DNA from: JAILEN01 sp036723975
GTDB lineage: Bacteria > Bacillota > Clostridia > Lachnospirales > Lachnospiraceae
Assembly (NCBI GenBank): GCA_036723975.1
Contig: DAIMGJ010000003.1
Location: forward strand, 62,001-126,000
Length of the DNA: 64,000 bases
Direction of reading: 5' to 3'
Positions 58,801 through 64,000 of this stretch are shown in pieces; position 1 is the first letter of the stretch; each line of letters opens with the position of its first letter. The notes beneath the pieces are model-generated. The model was not told where the DNA came from and did no database searches. It saw nothing but the letters and a program-made list of their open reading frames with translations. The position numbers were made by a program, and so were the translations under genes.

Positions 58801-60394
58801 GATTTCTCCGCCACCTCATCATGATATTTATTCCATCGAGGATTTGGCGCAGCTTATCTATGACTTAAAATGCTCCAACAAAGATGCTGAGATTTCAGTG
58901 AAACTTGTATCGGAAGCCGGCGTGGGAACCGTTGCGGCAGGTGTGGCAAAAGCAGGAGCCTCCGTAGTTTTAATTTCGGGTTACGATGGGGGAACCGGTG
59001 CAGCGGCACTTTCGTCCATTCATAATGCGGGATTACCTTGGGAGTTGGGATTGGCAGAAACCCATCAGACGCTCCTTGCTAACGGACTTCGTAATCGTGT
59101 GGTTGTGGAAACCGACGGAAAGTTAATGAGCGGACGAGATGTGGCAATTGCGGCAATGCTTGGAGCAGAGGAGTTTGGATTTGCTACGGCGCCTCTTGTT
59201 ACCTTAGGGTGTGTCATGATGCGTGTTTGTCAGTCGGATACCTGCCCTATGGGGGTTGCAACCCAGGATCCTGAGCTTCGAAAGCGGTTTAAAGGAAAAC
59301 CGGAGTATGTAGAAAACTTTATGCTTTTTGTAGCAAGGGAACTACGTGAAATCATGGCATCCATCGGTGTAAAAACCGTTGAGGAATTGGTTGGTCGAAC
59401 CGATCTTTTAAAAATGAAAGACAATCTCTCCGACAGAGAAAAGAAAATCGATTTATCTGAGATTTTGTACTTTAGCGGAAAGAAAAAAATCTCTCACACA
59501 AAAAAAGACAAGTACGATTTTGAACTGTCAAAAACAAAAGATGAAAGTGTGCTCTTAAAATCAAAAGAAGTACAAAACGCTCTTTCTTCCGGAAAGAAAA
59601 CAGAAGTGGATATTCATGTAAGCAGCGTGGATCGAACCTTTGGAACTTTACTTGGAGCACAGATTACAAGACTCCATCCGGAGGGATTAAAGGACAATAC
59701 CATTACCGTAAATTGTACCGGCTCCGGTGGCCAAAGCTTCGGCGCATTTTTACCGAAGGGACTGACATTAAAACTCTCCGGTGACAGTAATGATTATTTT
59801 GGAAAAGGTTTGTCCGGAGGAAAACTGATTGTAACTGCACCGGAAGAAGCTGCTTACGATCCGAGTAAAAATATTATTGTCGGAAACGTAGCACTTTACG
59901 GTGCAACCTCAGGAAGTGCTTATATTGCAGGTATGGCCGGCGAACGATTTGCGGTGCGAAATTCCGGTGCCCATGCAGTGGTGGAAGGCGTAGGAGAACA
60001 CGGCTGTGAATATATGACCGGCGGATGTGTGGTTGTTTTGGGAAACGTAGGAAAGAACTTTGCTGCCGGAATGAGCGGTGGTGTAGCCTATGTTTTGGAC
60101 GAGGAAAGTACGCTGTATAAGAATGTAAACAAACAACTTGTTTCCATGGAAGCATTATCTTTTAAGGAAGATATCGATGAATTGAAGCGAATGATTACGG
60201 AGCACTTTAAAAAGACCGGATCAAGAAAAGCGAAGGAAATCCTTTCTGATTTCGAGACATACGTTCCTTGCTTTAAGAAAATCATCCCAACGGATTATAA
60301 GGAAATGCTTCGCTTGATCGCAAAGGAAATGGAAACGGGAACAGATCCGGAAACAGCAAAGATAGAAGCCTTTCGTGAGTTTGTTGGAAAGTAG
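55847..60394 (+). CDS. gltB: Glutamate synthase large subunit
   Basis: 1,515 residues, full length for the NAD(P)H-type large subunit. A 23-residue propeptide precedes Cys24, the glutaminase nucleophile (DNCGIGA). The central and FMN-binding synthase domains follow (GEGGESDERI, AKPGEGGHLPGKKV, SPPPHHDIYSIEDL motifs). Cys for the 3Fe-4S cluster lie at about 1122, 1128 and 1133 (VCQSDTCPMG). A GxGxG-rich beta-helix ends the protein (about 1230-1440). It makes two glutamates from glutamine and 2-oxoglutarate. No gltD small subunit is adjacent; a GltD-like flavoprotein is encoded at the far left of the window. Confidence 0.94.
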   Translation: MSKELLQEIEQNGLYRSAFEHDNCGIGAIIDIEGRPGHALVSDALSIVEKLEHRAGKDAEGKTGDGVGILTQIPHKFFVKEMKKQGVELPAARQYGVGMFFFSREEEDFLREKSMFEIIAKKSGLSILGWREVPSNPDVLGTKAKECMPSIWQAFIARPMEAKTDIDFDRMLYIVRREFEQSSTETYVPSLSCRTIVYKGMFLVGQLRTFFVDLCDKEYESAIAMVHSRFSTNTSPSWNRAHPNRFIVHNGEINTIKGNADKMLAREETMHTDVFSAEDMTKVLPVVSQSGSDSAMLDNTLEFLVMSGMPLPLAASIMIPEPWAHNETLSQEERDFYQYYATMMEPWDGPASILFSDGDVMGAILDRNGLRPSRYYVMDDGRLILSSEVGVLELDERHIVKKERLHPGKILLVDTKQKKIIYDEEIKEIYAHAKPYGEWLDANLLTLASLKIPNKKVRSYDATERAKLQKAFGYTLENYQDSILFMALNGTEAIGSMGVDTPIAPLSGEYQPLFYYFKQLFAQVTNPPIDAQREEIVTSRTVYLGTNGNLLEEKPENCQVLKINNPILTDLDLLKIEDLKKDGFKVEKVSLLYFKRTPMKRVLNHLFVNVDKAYREGANILILSDRGVDENHVAIPSLLAVAAVHKYLVDTKKCTAMSIIVESGEPCEVHHFATLLGYGASAVNPYLAHATIGQLVEEDKLDKDYYAAVEDYDNAVLFGIVKIASKMGISTIQSYQGSKMFEAIGISKQVIDEYFTDTVSRVDGIDLEDIAKAYDDQHSKAFDLLGRSTDLTLTASGRHKRTAQGEHHRYNPQTIHMLQQATWEGDYEKFKTYSSMVNDEHTGYLRSLLEFKYPKKGIALEEVESEEEIVKRFKTGAMSYGSISEEAHEALAVAMNHLHGKSNSGEGGESDERILSAGTNHDRSSAIKQVASGRFGVTSRYLVSAKEIQIKMAQGAKPGEGGHLPGKKVYPWIAKTRHSTPGVSLISPPPHHDIYSIEDLAQLIYDLKCSNKDAEISVKLVSEAGVGTVAAGVAKAGASVVLISGYDGGTGAAALSSIHNAGLPWELGLAETHQTLLANGLRNRVVVETDGKLMSGRDVAIAAMLGAEEFGFATAPLVTLGCVMMRVCQSDTCPMGVATQDPELRKRFKGKPEYVENFMLFVARELREIMASIGVKTVEELVGRTDLLKMKDNLSDREKKIDLSEILYFSGKKKISHTKKDKYDFELSKTKDESVLLKSKEVQNALSSGKKTEVDIHVSSVDRTFGTLLGAQITRLHPEGLKDNTITVNCTGSGGQSFGAFLPKGLTLKLSGDSNDYFGKGLSGGKLIVTAPEEAAYDPSKNIIVGNVALYGATSGSAYIAGMAGERFAVRNSGAHAVVEGVGEHGCEYMTGGCVVVLGNVGKNFAAGMSGGVAYVLDEESTLYKNVNKQLVSMEALSFKEDIDELKRMITEHFKKTGSRKAKEILSDFETYVPCFKKIIPTDYKEMLRLIAKEMETGTDPETAKIEAFREFVGK

Positions 60395-60403
60395 GAAAAA
60401 ATC

Positions 60404-61618
60404 ATGGCAAAAGTGAATCAGGACTATTTAAAATTACCGGGGAGTTATTTGTTTTCCGAAATCGGAAGACGGGTGCGTGAATATGAAGCGGCAAATCCGG
60501 AAAGCAAAATTATTCGTTTGGGCATCGGAGATGTGACACGTCCCCTTTGTCCGGCGGTAATTGAGGCGCTTCACAAAGCGACGGATGAAATGGGAAACGC
60601 GGATACCTTCCATGGGTATGCGCCGGATTTGGGATATGAGTTTTTAAGAAAAACCATTGCGCAAAAGGATTTTGGCGACAGAGGCTGCGATATATCTGCA
60701 GAGGAGATTTTTGTTTCCGACGGCGCAAAGTGCGACTGCGGAAACATTCAGGAGATTTTTAGCAAAGACAATAAAATCGCGGTTTGCGACCCGGTGTATC
60801 CCGTATATGTGGATTCTAATGTGATGGCTGGAAGAGCAGGGGAATACGATCCTGTAAAGGAGTTGTTTTCTGATGTGATTTATATGCCCTGCGATGCATC
60901 AAACTGCTTTGTGCCGGATTTCCCGAAGGAGGTACCGGATTTAATCTATTTATGTTTTCCCAATAATCCCACGGGAGCGGTGATTGCAAAAAGCAGATTG
61001 CAGCAGTGGGTGGATTATGCAAGAAACCACGGCTCTGTGATTTTATACGATGCGGCTTATGAAGCATTTATTTGTGAAGAGGATATTCCTCACAGTATTT
61101 ATGAGTGTAACGGTGCAAGAGAATGTGCCATTGAATTCCGTTCCTTCTCAAAGACCGCAGGCTTTACGGGATTGCGTTTGGGCTACACCGTAATTCCGAA
61201 GGATTTAAAGGTGGAAAACACACCTCTTTGGAATCTTTGGGCAAGGCGTCACGGAACAAAATATAACGGGGCTCCGTATATTGTTCAGCGTGCCGGTGAG
61301 GCAGTGTATTCCGAGGAAGGAAGATCCCAGGTATATGAGCAGATTGCGTATTATATGGACAACGCAAAAATTATATTGAAAGAGCTAAAATCTATGGGTT
61401 ATGATGTCTACGGTGGGGTCAATGCGCCGTACATCTGGCTGAAGACGCCCCATGATATGACAAGCTGGGAATTCTTTGATTATTTGCTAAAGGAAGCAAA
61501 TGTGGTGGGAACTCCGGGAAGCGGCTTTGGACCTCACGGCGAAGGTTATTTCAGACTGACTGCTTTTGGAGACAGAGAAAAAACAAAAGAAGCATTAAAT
61601 CGAATCAAAAATATTTAA
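60404..61618 (+). CDS. dapL: LL-diaminopimelate aminotransferase
   Basis: 404 residues, class I/II PLP aminotransferase. It starts VNQDYLKLPGSYLFSEIG and has the DapL-typical RLGIGDVTRPL and DTFHGYAPD blocks. The PLP Lys lies in SFSKTAGFTG (about 251). It converts tetrahydrodipicolinate directly to LL-diaminopimelate with glutamate as amino donor. That supplies the mDAP precursor used by MurE encoded at 31.3 kb and links glutamate supply to cell-wall synthesis. Nine bases follow the gltB stop. Confidence 0.92.
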   Translation: MAKVNQDYLKLPGSYLFSEIGRRVREYEAANPESKIIRLGIGDVTRPLCPAVIEALHKATDEMGNADTFHGYAPDLGYEFLRKTIAQKDFGDRGCDISAEEIFVSDGAKCDCGNIQEIFSKDNKIAVCDPVYPVYVDSNVMAGRAGEYDPVKELFSDVIYMPCDASNCFVPDFPKEVPDLIYLCFPNNPTGAVIAKSRLQQWVDYARNHGSVILYDAAYEAFICEEDIPHSIYECNGARECAIEFRSFSKTAGFTGLRLGYTVIPKDLKVENTPLWNLWARRHGTKYNGAPYIVQRAGEAVYSEEGRSQVYEQIAYYMDNAKIILKELKSMGYDVYGGVNAPYIWLKTPHDMTSWEFFDYLLKEANVVGTPGSGFGPHGEGYFRLTAFGDREKTKEALNRIKNI

Positions 61619-61644
61619 TATTTTAATAATAAGAGGATGAAACT

Positions 61645-63246
61645 ATGACAAAGTACATTTTTGTAACAGGCGGTGTGGTTTCCGGTTTGGGAAAAGGAAT
61701 CACAGCAGCTTCTTTGGGAAGACTACTTAAATCCAGAGGATTGAAAGTAACCGCTCAGAAATTAGATCCATACATCAACGTGGATCCGGGTACCATGAGC
61801 CCTTATCAGCACGGGGAAGTATACGTAACGGAAGACGGTGCGGAGACGGATCTTGACCTTGGACATTATGAGCGTTTTATCGATGAGGATTTAACAAAGT
61901 TTTCCAACCTTACCTCAGGAAAGGTGTACTGGAATGTGTTAAATAAAGAGCGAAGAGGAGAATACTTAGGTTCCACCGTTCAGGTGATTCCACACATCAC
62001 AAACGAAATCAAAGAGTTTGTTTACAACGCCGGAAAGGCAGCAGATGCGGATGTGGTCATCACGGAAATCGGCGGTACCATCGGTGATATTGAATCCCAG
62101 CCTTTTTTGGAGGCCGTTCGTCAGGTTTCTTTGGAAGTGGGAAAGGAAAACAGCCTCTTTATTCATGTGACATTGGTTCCTTATTTGCACGGTTCCGATG
62201 AGCATAAATCTAAGCCTACCCAGCACTCCGTAAAAGAGTTACAGGGAATGGGAATTAATCCGGATATCATCGTTCTTCGCTGCGATGAGCCATTGGAGGA
62301 GTCCATCTTTAAAAAGATTTCCATGTTCTGTAACGTAAAAGAAGACTGTGTTATCGAAAACCGTACCTTGGGAAGTTTGTACGATGCACCTTTAATGTTG
62401 GAAGATTCCAACTTCTCCGGCGTGGTTTGTCGTGAACTTGGAATTGATGCACCGGCAGCAGATTTAACGGAATGGCGCGGACTTTCCAAACGTATTGCGG
62501 AAGAAAAAGAAGAAGTTACCATCGGTTTGGTTGGTAAATACGTACAGCTTCATGATGCGTACCTTTCCGTTGCGGAAGCCCTTCGTCATGCAGGTTATGA
62601 GTTTTGTGCTAAGGTAAATATCGAATGGTTGGATTCGGAAGAAATCACGGAAGCAAACATTGATGAAAAGATGAAAGGCATTTCCGGTATCATTGTTCCC
62701 GGTGGATTTGGAGACCGTGGTATTGAAGGCATGATTCTATCTGCAAAGTATGCAAGAGAACATAAGATTCCGTACTTTGGAATCTGTCTCGGCATGCAGA
62801 TTGCCGTCATTGAATATGCCAGAAATGTTGCAGGCATTAACGATGCATGTTCCGGAGAATCAGAACACCCATCAGAGCATAAGGTTATCGACTTTATGCC
62901 GGGCCAGTCCGATGAAGTGAAAAAAGGTGGAACCCTTCGTCTGGGAAGCTATCCTTGTGTGATTACTCCGGGCACTTTAATGGAAAAATGCTATGGCAAG
63001 TTAGAGATTGCAGAGCGTCACAGACATCGTTATGAATTTAATAATGATTACAGAGATATACTTACAGAAAACGGACTGATTCTTTCCGGTGTATCACCGG
63101 ACGGACATTTGGTAGAGACGGTGGAGATTAAAAATCATTCGTTCTTTATCGGTGTACAGTATCATCCGGAGTTTAAATCCAGACCGAACCGTCCGCATCC
63201 GATTTTTAAAGGTTTTGTGGAAGCGGCGTTAAAAAGAAGCAAATAA
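61645..63246 (+). CDS. pyrG: CTP synthase
   Basis: 533 residues. The N-terminal synthase domain starts with FVTGGVVSGLGKGI (P-loop). The C-terminal glutaminase domain has the GICLGMQ nucleophile elbow (Cys about 376) and the HPEF His-Glu near the end (QYHPEF). It aminates UTP using glutamine. It is 26 bases after dapL with AAGAGGATG upstream and probably cotranscribed. Confidence 0.95.
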   Translation: MTKYIFVTGGVVSGLGKGITAASLGRLLKSRGLKVTAQKLDPYINVDPGTMSPYQHGEVYVTEDGAETDLDLGHYERFIDEDLTKFSNLTSGKVYWNVLNKERRGEYLGSTVQVIPHITNEIKEFVYNAGKAADADVVITEIGGTIGDIESQPFLEAVRQVSLEVGKENSLFIHVTLVPYLHGSDEHKSKPTQHSVKELQGMGINPDIIVLRCDEPLEESIFKKISMFCNVKEDCVIENRTLGSLYDAPLMLEDSNFSGVVCRELGIDAPAADLTEWRGLSKRIAEEKEEVTIGLVGKYVQLHDAYLSVAEALRHAGYEFCAKVNIEWLDSEEITEANIDEKMKGISGIIVPGGFGDRGIEGMILSAKYAREHKIPYFGICLGMQIAVIEYARNVAGINDACSGESEHPSEHKVIDFMPGQSDEVKKGGTLRLGSYPCVITPGTLMEKCYGKLEIAERHRHRYEFNNDYRDILTENGLILSGVSPDGHLVETVEIKNHSFFIGVQYHPEFKSRPNRPHPIFKGFVEAALKRSK

Positions 63247-63272
63247 AACAGTACATGCATAAGGAGGAATTC

Positions 63273-64000
63273 ATGAAATACACAATGGATGAAGTAATGA
63301 AATTTATCGAAGAGGAAGACGTAAAGTTTATCCGTCTTGCTTTTCGCGATGCCTATGGTACACAGAAAAATATTTCTGTCATGCCAACGGAAGTGAAAAA
63401 GGCATTTAAAGACGGTGCACCCATTAATGCAAAGGTGATTGCCGGATTTGAAGATTGTCCTTATGCATCCCTATATTTAAAACCCGATCCAAATACTTTG
63501 GCGATTTTGCCTTGGAGACCGGACAGCGGAAGAGTACTTCGTATGTTCTGTAATATGTATACCCCGGATGGAAAAGAATATACCGCTGACACAAGATATA
63601 TTTTGAAACAGGCTATGGAAAAAGCGGAAGAGGCGGGTATTAAGTTTAAGTTTGGAACAGAGACTGAGTTTTATTTGTTCTTAAAGGATGAGGATGGAAA
63701 TCCCACCAAAACTCCTTACGATAAGGCGGGCTATATGGATATTGCTCCTTTGGATAAATGCGAGAATGTGCGAAGAGAAATTTCCCTTACCATTGAACGC
63801 ATGGGACTTACACCGGAACGTAGTCATCACGAGCGCGGACCGGGACAAAACGAGATTGATTTTCATTATGCGTCTCCCCTTCGTGCAGCCGATCAGATGA
63901 CTACCTTTAAAATGGTGGTTAGTACCATTGCGGATCGTTACGGATTGTTTGCGGATTTTTCTCCCATGCCTTTGCCGGGAAAACCGGGAAACGGATATCA
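63273..64000 (+). CDS. glnA: Glutamine synthetase type I, 3' end outside window
   Basis: 242 complete codons are visible before the window ends. The beta-grasp domain (FIRLAFRDAYGTQKNIS) and the start of the catalytic barrel are intact: TETEFYLF (metal Glu pair), ERGPGQNEIDFHYASPL (ammonium/metal site, about 188-204). Length and motifs identify GSI, so the organism has a second, unrelated glutamine synthetase besides the type III enzyme 11 kb upstream. Start ATG follows AAGGAGG, 26 bases after pyrG, so it belongs to the purF operon. No separate leader hairpin precedes it. Confidence 0.92.
   Translation, partial: MKYTMDEVMKFIEEEDVKFIRLAFRDAYGTQKNISVMPTEVKKAFKDGAPINAKVIAGFEDCPYASLYLKPDPNTLAILPWRPDSGRVLRMFCNMYTPDGKEYTADTRYILKQAMEKAEEAGIKFKFGTETEFYLFLKDEDGNPTKTPYDKAGYMDIAPLDKCENVRREISLTIERMGLTPERSHHERGPGQNEIDFHYASPLRAADQMTTFKMVVSTIADRYGLFADFSPMPLPGKPGNGY

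Overview
The window looks like chromosomal DNA of an anaerobic, low-to-moderate GC member of the Clostridia, most probably a Lachnospiraceae relative (inferred from gene content and gene order, not from a marker search). Support comes from AGGAGG-type ribosome binding sites, many Fe-S flavoproteins, an [FeFe]-hydrogenase-like sensor, a meso-diaminopimelate-type MurE together with DapL, type I and type III glutamine synthetases side by side, and the Clostridia-typical order priA-def-fmt-rsmB-rlmN-stp-prkC-rsgA-rpe. I found no rRNA, tRNA, CRISPR array, prophage or insertion sequence. Nearly all genes read on the + strand.

Layout: 1-2.5 kb, the end of a multi-Fe-S FAD oxidoreductase followed by hypA. 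2.6-7.6 kb, tex, a sodium:solute symporter and a convergent esterase separated by a long palindromic terminator. 7.8-14.5 kb, a cyclic-di-GMP block (membrane GGDEF protein, membrane EAL protein) with a kinase-like protein, a ureohydrolase, a DUF975 membrane protein and a short unannotated ORF. 14.7-20.2 kb, a methionine/folate operon metF - separate MetH activation domain - metH lacking that domain, then a YitT-type membrane protein and a zinc-ribbon protein. 20.2-27.6 kb, a starch/maltodextrin operon: triple starch-binding surface protein, ABC binding protein and two permeases, cytoplasmic GH13 enzyme, LacI-type regulator. 27.6-29.0 kb, pyrBI. 29.1-31.0 kb, a soluble fusion of an [FeFe]-hydrogenase H-cluster domain with a chemoreceptor signalling domain. 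31.3-43.3 kb, one long housekeeping run murE-priA-def-fmt-rsmB-rlmN-stp-prkC-rsgA-rpe. 43.4-48.6 kb, an EAL-HDOD protein, an orphan coiled-coil protein behind a sigma-28-like promoter, a 2-hydroxyacid dehydrogenase and an Rpn-type nuclease.

48.6-64 kb is a nitrogen-assimilation island: asnB, glnA type III, an AmtB-PII fusion, then purF-gltB-dapL-pyrG-glnA type I (cut by the window end). The most interesting observation is that four transcription units here (asnB, glnA-III, amtB, purF) each carry, directly in front of the gene, a small hairpin with loop AA(A/T)GGC inside the common motif RCAAWGGCGY. In each case it overlaps one arm of a strong intrinsic terminator, so hairpin and terminator exclude each other. 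At asnB and purF the predicted transcript starts at this hairpin. This looks like a nitrogen-responsive antitermination regulon, related to but simpler than the published two-hairpin ANTAR targets. The regulator itself is not in the window.

Other points worth a look are the hydrogen-sensor/chemoreceptor fusion, the PII domain lacking the uridylylation tyrosine, and the stand-alone anchored starch-binding protein.
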